From Neorhizobium petrolearium (GTDB lineage Bacteria; Pseudomonadota; Alphaproteobacteria; Rhizobiales; Rhizobiaceae), in assembly GCF_017873175.1 (NCBI RefSeq), contig NZ_JAGGJW010000009.1, positions 1 through 64,000 on the forward strand: a stretch of 64,000 nucleotides of DNA. The letters are read 5' to 3'. A program made the translations under genes and the position numbers. This document shows positions 19,309-28,990 of this stretch, piece after piece (within the stretch, counting starts at the first letter, position 1; each line of letters begins with the position of its first letter). The notes beneath the pieces are model-generated. The model saw only the letters and a program-made list of their open reading frames with translations, made no database searches and was not told the DNA's origin.

Positions 19309-21162
19309 TTACTCCGCCGCCTCTTCTTCCGGCACCTCATGGCCGATGAACCCACCCGACTGGCGATTCCAGAGGTCGGCATAGATGCCGCCCGACGCGA
19401 CCAGTTCCTGATGCGTGCCGGTCTCGATGATCCGGCCCCGATCAAGCACGATAAGCCGGTCCATCTCAGTGAGCGTCGACAGCCGGTGGGCGATCGCGAT
19501 CACCGTCTTGCCCTGCATCAGGGCGAAGAGGTTTTCCTGGATCGCCGCTTCCACTTCGCTGTCGAGCGCCGAAGTCGCCTCGTCGAGCACCAGGATCGGC
19601 GCGTCCTTCAGGAAGACGCGGGCAATCGCGATGCGCTGCCGCTGGCCGCCAGAGAGTTTCACGCCGCGTTCGCCGACATGCGCGTCGAGACCCTTGCGTC
19701 CCTGCATGTCCACGAGCCCTTCGATGAAGTCCCACGCGTTCGCCCGCTTTGCCGCCTCGATCACTTCCGCATCGCTCGCCTCCGGCTTGCCGTAGGCGAT
19801 GTTGTCGCGGATCGACCGGTGCAGGAGCGAAGCATCCTGCGTGACCACCCCGATCAGCGCGCGCAGGCTGTCCTGCGTCACTGTCGAAATATCCCGGCCG
19901 TCGATGGTGATGCGGCCGCCCTCCAGATCGTAGAAGCGCAAGAGAAGGTTCATCAGTGTCGTCTTTCCGGCGCCGGAGCGCCCGACAAGACCGACCTTCT
20001 GACCAGCGGGGATGTCGAGACTGAGGTCGTCGATAACCCCCTTCGTCTTGCCGTAGTGGAAGCGGATGTTCTCGTAGCGGATATGCCCCTTCTTCGCGGC
20101 GAGGCCCGCAGCATCCGGCCGATCCACCACATCATGCGGCTTGGTCATCATCGCCATGCCGTCATAGACCGTGCCGATATTCTCGAACAAGGCCGAGACT
20201 TCCCACATGATCCACTGCGACATGCCGTTGATGCGCATCGTGAGCCCGATCGCGATCGCGATGGCGCCGGTCGAAATCGCACTCGCCAACCAGAACCAGA
20301 TGGACATGCCCGCGACAACGAAGAGCGCCACGCAGTTGATGAGGTAGACCAGCACCTGGAAATTGGTGACCTTGCGCATCTGCCGGTGCACCGTCTCCAG
20401 AAAGCTGTTCATCGCATCCTTGGCGTAGCTCTCCTCGCGACCGGCATGGGAAAACAGCTTGACCGTGGCGATGTTGGTGTAGCTGTCGACCACGCGGCCG
20501 GTCATGAGCGAGCGGGCATCCGCCTGCTCGGCCGAAATCGTCCTCAGCCGCGGCACGTAATAGGCCACGATCGCGGCATAGAGGATCATCCAGACGACCA
20601 GCGGGATGACGAGCCGCCAGTCGGCATTGGCAACGACTATGATCATTGAGATGAAGTAGATCGCGACGTACACAAAGACGTCGAGCACCTTCATCACCGT
20701 CTCGCGAATGGCGAGCGACGTCTGCATCACCTTGGTGGAGACGCGGCCTGCAAACTCGTTGGCGAAGAACGTCATCGAATGACGCAGCAGAAAACGATGC
20801 ATCTGCCAGCGGGCGATCATCGGAAAATTACCCATCAGGATCTGGTGCATGATGAGCGCGTTGAGACCCGCCACGACCGGCAGGCCGATCAGTACGACGA
20901 GCCCCATCATCAGCAGCCGCGGCCATTCGGTCGCGAGGAAAGTCTCGCGATCGGCAGTTGACAGCCAGTCGACGATATCGCCGAGGAACTGGAAGAGCGC
21001 CACTTCCCCGACGGCAATCAACGTCGTGAGGATCGACATCAGGACCAGCCACGGCCAGACCGGTCTGGTATAATGCCAAAGGAAGGCCAAGAGGCCGGAG
21101 GGCGGCAGCGCAGGCGTTTCGTCCGGATAGGGATTGATACGCCGTTCGAACCACGAGAACAT
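19309..21162 (-). CDS. ABC exporter half-transporter (permease-ATPase fusion) 2
   Basis: About 617 residues, same architecture as its neighbour: six-helix exporter domain, then Walker A GRSGAGKTT, LSGGQRQRIAIAR, ILVLDEATSALD and IAHRLSTL. The start at ATG 21162 (MFSWFERRINPYPDE) has GGAGC upstream. Both ATPase sites are intact in both proteins, so neither half looks like a degenerate partner. The nucleotide similarity of the two ATPase regions points to tandem duplication. Confidence 0.92.
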   Translation of the reverse strand: MFSWFERRINPYPDETPALPPSGLLAFLWHYTRPVWPWLVLMSILTTLIAVGEVALFQFLGDIVDWLSTADRETFLATEWPRLLMMGLVVLIGLPVVAGLNALIMHQILMGNFPMIARWQMHRFLLRHSMTFFANEFAGRVSTKVMQTSLAIRETVMKVLDVFVYVAIYFISMIIVVANADWRLVIPLVVWMILYAAIVAYYVPRLRTISAEQADARSLMTGRVVDSYTNIATVKLFSHAGREESYAKDAMNSFLETVHRQMRKVTNFQVLVYLINCVALFVVAGMSIWFWLASAISTGAIAIAIGLTMRINGMSQWIMWEVSALFENIGTVYDGMAMMTKPHDVVDRPDAAGLAAKKGHIRYENIRFHYGKTKGVIDDLSLDIPAGQKVGLVGRSGAGKTTLMNLLLRFYDLEGGRITIDGRDISTVTQDSLRALIGVVTQDASLLHRSIRDNIAYGKPEASDAEVIEAAKRANAWDFIEGLVDMQGRKGLDAHVGERGVKLSGGQRQRIAIARVFLKDAPILVLDEATSALDSEVEAAIQENLFALMQGKTVIAIAHRLSTLTEMDRLIVLDRGRIIETGTHQELVASGGIYADLWNRQSGGFIGHEVPEEEAAE

Positions 21163-21546
21163 GGAAATAGCTCCGTAAATCGGACGACCGTCCTGCCCCG
21201 TGCGCACAATGCGAACCTTGGGCCGGACGGCGAAAATTCAAGACAGCATGGCCGCGTGTCGGCCACGTAATGGATCAGAAAAGGAAGAGTTTGCGTGAAA
21301 CCGCGAAACGCCTAAGCCAGACGCCAAATGTTCTGGCTGCGGAGGCGCGAGAGCACGGTCATATCCATGTAGGCCTCCTGAGATTGGCGTTAAGATGCGC
21401 AGTCTTTCTAACCGTTTGCGGGCGAATTGAAAAGGCCAAATCGACGCGAAAACATGCTTGAGCCTTTCCTGTTGCCCGATCGTCACAGCCACGGCGCGTA
21501 TCGAAAAAGCTTGAGGCTGTCCTCCTCTTTCCCGTAAAGACCGGCC
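21163..21546. other. Intergenic region between the ABC exporter and trmL
   Basis: 384 bp between divergent genes. I see no gene, RNA or clear promoter that can be supported. A 63-codon open frame at 21270-21461 has no family resemblance or good ribosome-binding site. Confidence 0.5.
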
Positions 21547-22032
21547 ATGAACGACACCTCCAATGCTGCTCCTCCTGGGCTTCGCATCGCCCTCTACCAG
21601 CCTGACATTCCCGGCAACACGGGTACAATCCTCAGGCTGGCCGCCTGCCTGGGCCTCAGCGTCGATATCATCGAGCCAGCCGGCTTCGATATTTCCGACC
21701 GCAATTTGAAGCGTTCCGGCATGGACTACCTGGCGAGCGTCGCCCTCACCCGCCACGTCAACTGGCAGCGCTTCGATGAATGGCGCCGCGAGAACGAACG
21801 CCGTCTCGTGCTTGCCTCCACGAAGGCCGCCCTGCCCTATACGCATTTCGAGTTCCGTCCCGACGACATCCTGCTCTTCGGCCGCGAGAGCGCCGGCGTG
21901 CCGGACCACGTACACGAAACGGCTGATGCCCGCGTCCTGATTCCGATGATGGCAGGACAGCGTTCCATCAACGTCGCCATGTCCGCGGCAATGATTGCCG
22001 GTGAAGCGCTCAAGCAAACGTGCTGGAACTAA
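21547..22032 (+). CDS. trmL: tRNA (cytidine/uridine-34-2'-O)-methyltransferase
   Basis: Methylates the wobble ribose of certain leucine tRNAs. The 161 residues belong to the SPOUT (trefoil-knot) family. Visible are YQPDIPGNTGTILRLAAC near the start, KRSGMDYL, and the knot region ILLFGRESAGVPDHV with the closing RSINVAMSAAMI. Length and motifs match TrmL/YibK rather than larger TrmH enzymes. Confidence 0.93.
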   Translation: MNDTSNAAPPGLRIALYQPDIPGNTGTILRLAACLGLSVDIIEPAGFDISDRNLKRSGMDYLASVALTRHVNWQRFDEWRRENERRLVLASTKAALPYTHFEFRPDDILLFGRESAGVPDHVHETADARVLIPMMAGQRSINVAMSAAMIAGEALKQTCWN

Positions 22033-22156
22033 AACGGCCGATTTCCGGTAAGAAACTGTCGCGAGCGGCCCTGTGCACGGGCGTTCAAGCGACTTATATT
22101 CATTAGCCGGCAACTGAAAATCGCTGCCCGTTCGCCGTTGAATGAGGAGCATCTGC

Positions 22157-23809
22157 GTGGAATCCACCATCGTCATTATCAATCTCCTGGGTGCAGTCGC
22201 CCTGCTGCTCTTCGGCCTCGCACAGGTGAAGGATGGCGTGACGCGGGCTTTCGGCGCCCGGCTGAGGAGCAGTCTCGCCACCGGCACCCGCAGCGGTTTA
22301 CGCTCCTTCGTCTCGGGTCTTGTGGCCACGATCGCCCTGCAAAGCTCCACGGCCACCGCGCTCACCGTCGCCTCTTTCGCCGAGCGCGATCTGATCCGCC
22401 CGCGCATGGCGCAAATCGTGCTGCTCGGTGCCAATGTCGGAACCGCAATTACCGCCTGGCTGGTCGCGACCGGCATCGAATGGCTTTCGCCGCTGATCAT
22501 CCTTATCGGCCTCGTTCTCCGTCGCGGCAACTCCGGCTCGCGGCAGGGCGCCGGTACGGCGCTCATCGGTGTCGGCCTTATGCTGCTGTCGCTGCACCTG
22601 CTTGGGCTTGCGACCGAACCCATGCGCCAGTCGCCGGCGCTTGGCGCCTTCATCGGCCTCCTCGACAATGCTTGGCCCGTCGCACTCATCGTCTCCGCAG
22701 CTCTTGCCTTCGTTTCCTCGTCCAGCCTCGCGACGATCGTCCTGATCCTGTCACTGGCATCGACGGGAATCCTCTCAACCGGCCTCGTCATCGTGCTGGT
22801 TCTCGGCGCCAATCTCGGCGGCGCCGTCCCGCCGGTCATCGCCACGCTTTCCGGTCCCGCAGCAGCAAGGCGCATCACGCTTGGGAACCTGATCGTTCGG
22901 GCCATCGGCTGCGCGATCGCGCTCCCGCTTGCCGGCTTTGGCGCCGATATCCTGCAATCCCTACCGCTTTCGCCGGAAAAGCTGCCGGTCGATGCTCACC
23001 TGGCCTTTAACGTCCTGCTGGCGCTGGTCGCCTGGCCTTTCTCAGGCCTGCTGTCGGGTCTGACCACGCGTCTCGTCCCGGCCGATCCGGAAGTCGAAGA
23101 CGGACCGCGTTTCCTCGATCCGCAAGCACTCGAAAATCCCGTCATGGCGCTCGCCAATGCGACCCGCGAAGTGCTCGGCGTCGGCGACGTGATAGAACGC
23201 ATGCTGATCCGGGCGGAAAACGCCTTCAAGCACAACGACCTTGCCCCGCTTACCGAGATTGCCGTGCTTGAGAAGCGCGTCGATCGCCTCCAGCAGGAGG
23301 TGAAGATCTACCTCTCGAAGCTCGGTCGCCAGGGCCTCGACGATGAGAGCGCGCGCCGGTCCATCGCCATTATCGACTATGCCATCAATCTCGAACATAT
23401 CGGCGACATCATCGAGAAGGGAGTGTGCGAGCAGGTGAGCAAGAAGGTCACGAGTGGCCTCAAATTTTCCGAGGACGGGTACCAGGAGCTCGAGAGCCTG
23501 TTCAACCTGACGATCGACAACCTGCGCACCGCCCAGACCATCATCGTGACGGGCGACTTCAACCTCGCCCGCCAGCTCATGGAGATCAAGGTGGACGTCC
23601 GCCGGCTGGAGAAACGCTCCTCCGAGCGGCATCTGGAGCGTCTGCGCGACGGGAAGATGGAAAGTCTCCAGACCAGTTCTTTGCATCTCGACATGCTGCG
23701 CGACCTGAAGCGCATCAACGCCCATATCGTCTCGGTCGCCCACCCGATTCTCGATGACAGCGGCGTGCTGATCGAAAGCCGGCTGCGCTACGCCGAACCG
23801 CACAATTGA
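22157..23809 (+). CDS. Na/Pi cotransporter-family protein with PhoU-like tail
   Basis: 550 residues. The membrane half (about 1-310) carries the two PNaS repeats: the first has LQSSTATALTVA near 59, the second VSSSSLATIVL near 195. The C-terminal part (about 340-540) is a helical PhoU-like domain. Family members take up or export phosphate with sodium. The start is taken as GTG 22157, because GAGGAG at 22144-22149 is well spaced for it; an in-frame ATG at 22142 contains that site. Confidence 0.88.
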   Translation: MESTIVIINLLGAVALLLFGLAQVKDGVTRAFGARLRSSLATGTRSGLRSFVSGLVATIALQSSTATALTVASFAERDLIRPRMAQIVLLGANVGTAITAWLVATGIEWLSPLIILIGLVLRRGNSGSRQGAGTALIGVGLMLLSLHLLGLATEPMRQSPALGAFIGLLDNAWPVALIVSAALAFVSSSSLATIVLILSLASTGILSTGLVIVLVLGANLGGAVPPVIATLSGPAAARRITLGNLIVRAIGCAIALPLAGFGADILQSLPLSPEKLPVDAHLAFNVLLALVAWPFSGLLSGLTTRLVPADPEVEDGPRFLDPQALENPVMALANATREVLGVGDVIERMLIRAENAFKHNDLAPLTEIAVLEKRVDRLQQEVKIYLSKLGRQGLDDESARRSIAIIDYAINLEHIGDIIEKGVCEQVSKKVTSGLKFSEDGYQELESLFNLTIDNLRTAQTIIVTGDFNLARQLMEIKVDVRRLEKRSSERHLERLRDGKMESLQTSSLHLDMLRDLKRINAHIVSVAHPILDDSGVLIESRLRYAEPHN

Positions 23810-23820
23810 GGTTCTGGAAG

Positions 23821-25047
23821 TCATGAGCGGCCTCCCTCGGCTCTCAGTGGAATCCGCGGCGTAAGTCTCGCAGCCAAGGAAGCGAAAGCTGCAACCAGCA
23901 TCGCGACGCCCGCCAGAGCATAGGTGGCTGCAAAGCCGTTCCAGCCGATGGCCGGCTGCGAAAGGATCGGCGACAGGAACTGGCCGCTGAAAATGCTTGC
24001 GACGAGCAGGCCCGATATCCGGCCTCTCAGATGCGGCGGCGCGATCATCATCGCGGCACCGGCAAAATTTGGCATGATTGTGCCCATGCCGATCCCCGAG
24101 ACCGCCATCGCGAACAGGATGCCGTTATAACCTTCCGCAAAGGACAGCAGGACGAAGGCAGACCCCATCGATCCGAAGGCGAGCGCGAAAACGCCCATCA
24201 CGCCGAAAGCCTGCCGGAACCGGGCAAAGACCAGCGAAGCGACGATGCCGACCAGTTGCCCGAGGCCGATCGCCATGCCGGCGAGACTGGGAGCTTCGAG
24301 CCCCATCGATTTTAGATAGAAGGGAAGCTGTGTCGGGATCATGTAAAAGCAGATCATGTTGAAGATCGCCCCGGCAAGCAGGGTCGTAAGCAGCATGGCC
24401 CGACGCGGTCCGAGCTCATCCCGCGGCATCGCCGCCTGCCCCGCGACCATACGCACCGGTTCGCGGATGAAGAAGAGCGCCGCCGGCAGGAGCAGGAAGG
24501 CCAGCGCATAGATCAGGAATGGTGCCCGCCAGTGAAGCTCGGCGAGAAATCCGCCCCCGGTCAGGAAGATCGTGCCGCCGATGCCGACAAAGGCCTGCTG
24601 CAGGCCCATGTAGCGGTCGCGGGCGAGGCCTGCGAAGTAATCACCGACCAGCGCCGTGCCCGTCGTCATGATTCCTCCGACCGCGATGCCGAGGATTGCC
24701 CGGCCGATCAGCAGGCCCGTCAGGCTGTCGGCGGCAAGCCCGGAGCAGCCGGCAAGCGCAAAGAACACAAGGCCGGCGACCAACATCGGCTTGCGGCCGT
24801 GACGGTCGATGACAAGACCCGCAACCGGCGAGAAGACCGCGATGAACAGTGCCGGCAAGGTCAATACCAGCCGGCTGAGCAGTTCGACATTCGGCATGTC
24901 GGCGAAGTGAGTGGCGATCCCTGGCAGCGAGGCAGAGATCGTCGCACCTGACATGATCGTCAGCGTGCTGACCGAAAGCAGTGTTGCGTTGCGGCCGAGT
25001 TCCGAGACCGGCGGTACGACCGAAGACGTGTTGGGGCGGGCAAGCAT
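23821..25047 (-). CDS. MFS efflux transporter in the SoxR-controlled operon
   Basis: A 12-helix major facilitator of about 408 residues, resembling drug-efflux types (VIDRHGRKPMLVAG loop-2/3 motif; GIAVGGIMTTGTALVGDYF). The ATG at 25047 overlaps the stop of the upstream flavin reductase by one base (TAATG), so the two are translationally coupled. A longer frame extends upstream inside that gene. SoxR in non-enteric bacteria typically controls efflux pumps and reductases acting on redox-cycling compounds, so efflux of such compounds is the inferred role. Confidence 0.88.
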   Translation of the reverse strand: MLARPNTSSVVPPVSELGRNATLLSVSTLTIMSGATISASLPGIATHFADMPNVELLSRLVLTLPALFIAVFSPVAGLVIDRHGRKPMLVAGLVFFALAGCSGLAADSLTGLLIGRAILGIAVGGIMTTGTALVGDYFAGLARDRYMGLQQAFVGIGGTIFLTGGGFLAELHWRAPFLIYALAFLLLPAALFFIREPVRMVAGQAAMPRDELGPRRAMLLTTLLAGAIFNMICFYMIPTQLPFYLKSMGLEAPSLAGMAIGLGQLVGIVASLVFARFRQAFGVMGVFALAFGSMGSAFVLLSFAEGYNGILFAMAVSGIGMGTIMPNFAGAAMMIAPPHLRGRISGLLVASIFSGQFLSPILSQPAIGWNGFAATYALAGVAMLVAAFASLAARLTPRIPLRAEGGRS

Positions 25048-25616
25048 TACGCGACCTCCTCCAGAACCACCGTTTCCCGCCCCGCCTTGAGCGTCACCGC
25101 CCACCAGGAGAGCTGCTTTGCCAGGCGTTCAAGCTGGCGGATCGTCCGCTCCGGATCGCGGACATTGCCGTTTTCGTCAAACCGCTCCACGGCATGCGCG
25201 AAGCTGAGGGTTTCGCGGATGGTCGCGGCACCGAGCTCGGCAAAGACCTGCCGCAACTGCTCGATCGCGCGCAACCCGCCGGAAATGCCGCCATAAGAGA
25301 CGAAGGCGACCGGTTTTCCCCACCACGGCCGATGGAAGCTGTCGATCAGTTCCTTCAGCGCGGCTGTATAACCGTGGTTGTATTCCGGCGTCACGATGAG
25401 AAACGCATCGGCCCGGGCAAGACCGCGCGCAATCCGGTTTTCGGCTTCGGCTCTGACAATGCGGGATTCCGCAATCAGATCGGCCGGATCGATAAGGACG
25501 ATATCGGCGGCAATCATGTCCGGCAGTTGCGAAAGAATCCAGTCGACAACCGTATCGCAGAAACGGCCTTCGCGGGCGCTGCCATAGATTAGCGCCAGAA
25601 TGAATTTTGTCTTCAT
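25047..25616 (-). CDS. NAD(P)H-dependent FMN reductase (flavoprotein)
   Basis: 189 residues of flavodoxin-like fold with the FMN-binding [11 protein letters not shown] near 10 and the family [16 protein letters not shown] near 80. It likely reduces quinones, azo or nitro compounds, or flavins. It is the first gene of the two-gene operon behind the SoxR box. I start at ATG 25616 ([16 protein letters not shown]); a longer frame exists but would begin inside the promoter. In Agrobacterium a flavoprotein gene next to soxR is a known SoxR target, which fits this layout. Confidence 0.9.
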   Translation of the reverse strand: MKTKFILALIYGSAREGRFCDTVVDWILSQLPDMIAADIVLIDPADLIAESRIVRAEAENRIARGLARADAFLIVTPEYNHGYTAALKELIDSFHRPWWGKPVAFVSYGGISGGLRAIEQLRQVFAELGAATIRETLSFAHAVERFDENGNVRDPERTIRQLERLAKQLSWWAVTLKAGRETVVLEEVA

Positions 25617-25654
25617 CAGACAATGCTCCCGGGTTTCGGTTCGAGGGAGCATCT

Positions 25655-25685
25655 GCTATAAAACCTCAAGTAATATTGAGGTCAA
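25655..25685 (-). promoter_or_regulatory. SoxR-type promoter of the reductase-MFS operon
   Basis: On the minus strand, TTGACC (25685-25680) and TATAGC (25660-25655) are separated by exactly 19 bp. This over-long spacer is the hallmark of MerR-family activated promoters. The SoxR palindrome (25663-25682) fills the spacer. Confidence 0.85.
25663..25682. promoter_or_regulatory. SoxR box
   Basis: ACCTCAAGTAATATTGAGGT: perfect 7-base arms ACCTCAA / TTGAGGT around a 6-base centre. It matches the enteric SoxR site CCTCAAGTTAACTTGAGG in both outer arms. It lies between soxR and the divergent reductase-MFS operon and 11 bp before the soxR ATG, so it should also control soxR itself. Confidence 0.9.
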
Positions 25686-25693
25686 TAGCGGTG

Positions 25694-26152
25694 ATGAAGA
25701 AAAACCCGGACGGACGCATTTCCCTTGAGCTGACGGTCGGCGAAGTCGCCGAACGCAGTGGCGTGGCAGTTTCCACGCTGCACTTCTACGAGACCAAGGG
25801 GCTGATCAAAAGCTGGCGCAACCGCGGCAACCAGCGGCGTTATCCCCGCGTGGTGCTGCGCCGGGTCGCCGTTATCAAGGTGGCGCAGAGAACGGGTATT
25901 CCGCTTGCCGATATAGCCGCGGCCTTGTCCGTCCTGCCGCATGACCGGCCGCTGACAGCGAAGGATTGGCAGCGCCTTTCGCAAACCTGGAAGCAGCAAC
26001 TCGACCAGCGCATTGCCAGCCTCACCGCGCTGCGCGACCAGCTGACCGGCTGCATCGGCTGCGGCTGCCTGTCGATGCAGGACTGCCCCCTCAGGAATCC
26101 CCATGATGAACTCGGCGAGAAAGGGGCAGGTCCGGTCCTGCTGGAACTGTAA
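25694..26152 (+). CDS. soxR: Redox-sensing transcriptional activator SoxR
   Basis: A MerR-family regulator of 152 residues. An N-terminal winged helix ([27 protein letters not shown]) and dimer helix are followed by the 2Fe-2S cluster motif [12 protein letters not shown] near 120, identical in spacing to known SoxR. Oxidation of the cluster by redox-cycling drugs activates promoters with 19-bp spacers, and such a promoter sits directly upstream. The ATG at 25694 gives a normal-length protein; an upstream frame from 25607 would run through the operator. Confidence 0.95.
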   Translation: MKKNPDGRISLELTVGEVAERSGVAVSTLHFYETKGLIKSWRNRGNQRRYPRVVLRRVAVIKVAQRTGIPLADIAAALSVLPHDRPLTAKDWQRLSQTWKQQLDQRIASLTALRDQLTGCIGCGCLSMQDCPLRNPHDELGEKGAGPVLLEL

Positions 26153-26269
26153 ATTTAGCTCGAGAACCTTTTGTCGCAGCCTGAAATTGCAGTTGGCACT
26201 GCAGCATGTTTATGAGAAGCTTGGCTTTGAATGCATGTCACGAGCGAACGGCAACCGGGCGAGGCCACC

Positions 26270-27424
26270 ATGTTCCCTACCGCATTCACCCATAACCTGA
26301 CGCAGTTTGCGCGAACGCTGAGCTTTCCCGAGCGTCTGGAGAAGACACCGTTTCGCAACCTGTCGCTGGAACCGCTGCGTCAGCGAAACACGACGCTCGA
26401 CTCCCTCTTCTACGACGTCAAGACCGTGACGCCCGAGGAAGCTTTCTACATCAGCGACTCGCTTGCGGCCGAAGGGGCGATCCTGCTCGTCCCGCCGTCG
26501 GGCGGCGCGCCCCTGAAACTCTATGACACGCTCGACGAATTCATCCTCGACGGCGGGCTGGAAATCGACATCCTCGCCGTCGCGGGCGTCGGCAGTTCCG
26601 CCCTCGGTTCGGCTGCCTTTGCCCGCAATATTGCAGATGCCGCGGGCCGGTCTGCAGCCGTCGTCGTGTCAGGCTACGGTTTAGCCGACGTGGTGACGGA
26701 AGCGCTCGGCGGCCATTTCCTGTTTGGTTACTTGAACAACATCCGCCATTCATTTGAAATACTGGACGAATTCTCAGGAAGGCCTAAATTCGGGGCCGCG
26801 CCGTATCTCAGCGGTGAGCGACTGACCGGCAGTAGTCTCGACACGCAAACGGTCAGAGCCATGCTGGGCGATCCCCGTCTCTCCTTCCGCCTGCTGACCG
26901 GCCATTCGAAGGGCAACCTGGTGCTTTCCGAAGCGCTGTACGATCTTCAGAAAACCGATCGGCCGGCGGCGGAAAAGCTCGCGCGTCAGGCAAAGATCGT
27001 CACCTTCAGCGCCCGGATCGCCATGCCGCCACTGTTTTCCGACGTTATCGACGTGATGGGCGAATGGGACTGGTTCGGCGAGATCAATTCCCGTGCTTTC
27101 ATCGCCAACGACGAAGTGATCCCGCAGGCCTGGCATCACACCAATACGGATCTGCCGAACCATCTGCCGGTCACGGCTGTCCTTCGAGAGATTTTGGCTC
27201 GAATGGCGGCGGCGGACAGGAAGAAAACCGTCGAACCCGCTCCGCCGGAACAAGCGGTGTCGATCGAAGAACGAGCCGGCGCGGTCCAGCCGTCCGCTGC
27301 CGAAGAAACGCCGGAAGAGCCCCCGCCGGCAACTCCGGCCATGAACTCAACAGCGCGGCGTCCGGTTTCAACGCTGCACCGGACATCACGGCAGAACCGG
27401 CGGACCCGTTCCAAGCCGAGCTGA
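26270..27424 (+). CDS. Lipase-like alpha/beta hydrolase, unassigned
   Basis: About 384 residues. Residues about 1-330 look like an alpha/beta-hydrolase or lipase fold, with a nucleophile-elbow-like LTGHSKGNLVLSEAL near 212. A low-complexity Pro/Glu/Ala-rich tail follows (about 335-384). There is no signal peptide or membrane span. The substrate is unknown. I chose ATG 26270 (MFPTAFTHNL) preceded by GAGG; an ATG at 26231 is also possible. Confidence 0.75.
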   Translation: MFPTAFTHNLTQFARTLSFPERLEKTPFRNLSLEPLRQRNTTLDSLFYDVKTVTPEEAFYISDSLAAEGAILLVPPSGGAPLKLYDTLDEFILDGGLEIDILAVAGVGSSALGSAAFARNIADAAGRSAAVVVSGYGLADVVTEALGGHFLFGYLNNIRHSFEILDEFSGRPKFGAAPYLSGERLTGSSLDTQTVRAMLGDPRLSFRLLTGHSKGNLVLSEALYDLQKTDRPAAEKLARQAKIVTFSARIAMPPLFSDVIDVMGEWDWFGEINSRAFIANDEVIPQAWHHTNTDLPNHLPVTAVLREILARMAAADRKKTVEPAPPEQAVSIEERAGAVQPSAAEETPEEPPPATPAMNSTARRPVSTLHRTSRQNRRTRSKPS

Positions 27425-27504
27425 GAAACTGGTTTAGTCAGATCTGTCAGGGAAATATCGCGAGCAACCGGCACACGCCGGTGACCGATTTCCAGGTGGT
27501 GATA

Positions 27505-27762
27505 TCAATCCGCGCTCGGCAGACGCCGCATTGTGAATTCAATGCGGTCGCCATCGACCTGGCGCCAGCTTTCCACCTCGGTCCAATAGGCAGCTTTCGG
27601 AAATGCATCGAACCACTCACGTGCCTTTTGGCGCGCTTCCTCCCGCGACAGCAGGAAGGTTTCCCGCACGAACATCCCCGAACGCTCGCCGGCCTTCTCC
27701 TTCCGGTGTCGTTCGATCCTGCGTTTCAGCCCGTCGAGCGGCGGGGGTGTGAATTTCGCCAT
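27505..27762 (-). CDS. Small conserved basic protein
   Basis: An 85-residue, charged protein (MAKFTPPPLDGLKRRIERHRKEK start) with SREEARQKAREWFDAFP in the middle and RIEFTMRRLPSAD at the end. I do not recognise a family; it looks like a conserved hypothetical of rhizobia. A longer in-frame extension upstream overlaps the hemF start and has weak composition, so I use ATG 27762. Confidence 0.7.
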   Translation of the reverse strand: MAKFTPPPLDGLKRRIERHRKEKAGERSGMFVRETFLLSREEARQKAREWFDAFPKAAYWTEVESWRQVDGDRIEFTMRRLPSAD

Positions 27763-27938
27763 AAAAGCCTCTGATCCGCACCTATCCAGAGAGTTAGGAT
27801 AGTGTTTAAGAACATGCTTTGCGAGTCTGATTTTCCATCCGCGATAAGCAATGGAATGGTTTGCGAAAGCCATAACTGCTAATGCCTGACGAAGGAAAAG
27901 CGCGAATCGCCAAGGGGATGGCGAAAGGAATCGACGAC

Positions 27939-28853
27939 ATGGAACGGCCGGTACTTCCCAAGGGGTTGCCTGAAGACATCGAGGAGAAGAAGGCGACAGC
28001 CAAAGCTTGGTTCGAGAGCCTGCGCGACACGATCTGCGCATCCTTTGAAACGCTGGAGGATGAACTAGCCGGCCCCCTTTCGGATCTGGAGCCCGGCCGC
28101 TTCACGAAAAAGGACTGGCTGCGCGAAGGCGGTGCTGGTGGCGGCGGCCGGATGTCGATGATGGAAGGCCGCGTCTTCGAAAAGGTCGGCGTCCATACAT
28201 CCACCGTCCATGGCGAATTCTCGCCCGACTTCCGCACCCAGATCCCCGGCGCGGAAGAGGACCCGAGTTTCTGGGCTTCCGGCATCTCGCTGATCGCCCA
28301 TCCGGTCAATCCCAATGTTCCTGCCGTGCATATGAATACCCGCATGGTGGTGACGTCCAGCCAGTGGTTCGGCGGCGGCGCGGACCTGACGCCGGTGCTC
28401 GACCGTCGCCGCACTCAGACGGACCCGGACAGCACTCTCTTCCATCGGGTGATGGAAATCACCTGCAGCCGCCATGCGGATGTCGCCGATTACGGCCGCT
28501 ACAAGGCGTGGTGCGACGACTATTTCTTCCTGAAGCACCGCAACGAACCGCGCGGCATCGGCGGCATCTTCTTCGACTGGCTTCATTCGGAAGAGGAAAA
28601 AGGCGGTTGGAGCGCGGATTTCGCTTTCGTGCAGGATGTCGGCCGGGCCTTCAATCTCGTCTATCCAAGGATCGTGCGTTCCAATTTCAACCAACCCTGG
28701 ACCGAAGAGGATCGCGACGAGCAGCTCATCCGACGCGGCCGCTATGTGGAATTCAACCTGCTTTATGACCGCGGCACGATCTTCGGATTGAAGACCGGCG
28801 GCAACGTGGAGTCCATCCTCTCTTCGCTGCCTCCGGTTGTAAGGTGGCCTTAG
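27939..28853 (+). CDS. hemF: Oxygen-dependent coproporphyrinogen III oxidase
   Basis: Oxidatively decarboxylates coproporphyrinogen III to protoporphyrinogen IX in haem synthesis, using O2. The 304 residues carry family segments [20 protein letters not shown] near 67, [19 protein letters not shown] near 140 and the C-terminal [28 protein letters not shown]. The ATG at 27939 is preceded by AAAGGA and gives the family N-terminus; an in-frame ATG at 27882 would add 19 residues. Confidence 0.95.
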   Translation: MERPVLPKGLPEDIEEKKATAKAWFESLRDTICASFETLEDELAGPLSDLEPGRFTKKDWLREGGAGGGGRMSMMEGRVFEKVGVHTSTVHGEFSPDFRTQIPGAEEDPSFWASGISLIAHPVNPNVPAVHMNTRMVVTSSQWFGGGADLTPVLDRRRTQTDPDSTLFHRVMEITCSRHADVADYGRYKAWCDDYFFLKHRNEPRGIGGIFFDWLHSEEEKGGWSADFAFVQDVGRAFNLVYPRIVRSNFNQPWTEEDRDEQLIRRGRYVEFNLLYDRGTIFGLKTGGNVESILSSLPPVVRWP

Positions 28854-28990
28854 ACGCCCCTGGTCGGGAAATCACAGGGGATCAACTTTCGGATATTCAA
28901 GCCGCCCCGACATCTCACAATTGATAAATGCGATATCCGAATTGGTTCGCAGGTGTTACCTTCTTTCCGGTTGCACGGAGGAGGATCGCC

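Noticed and set aside
28854..28880. Terminator after hemF
   Set aside because: CCCCTG/CAGGGG can pair but the loop is long and no T-run follows.
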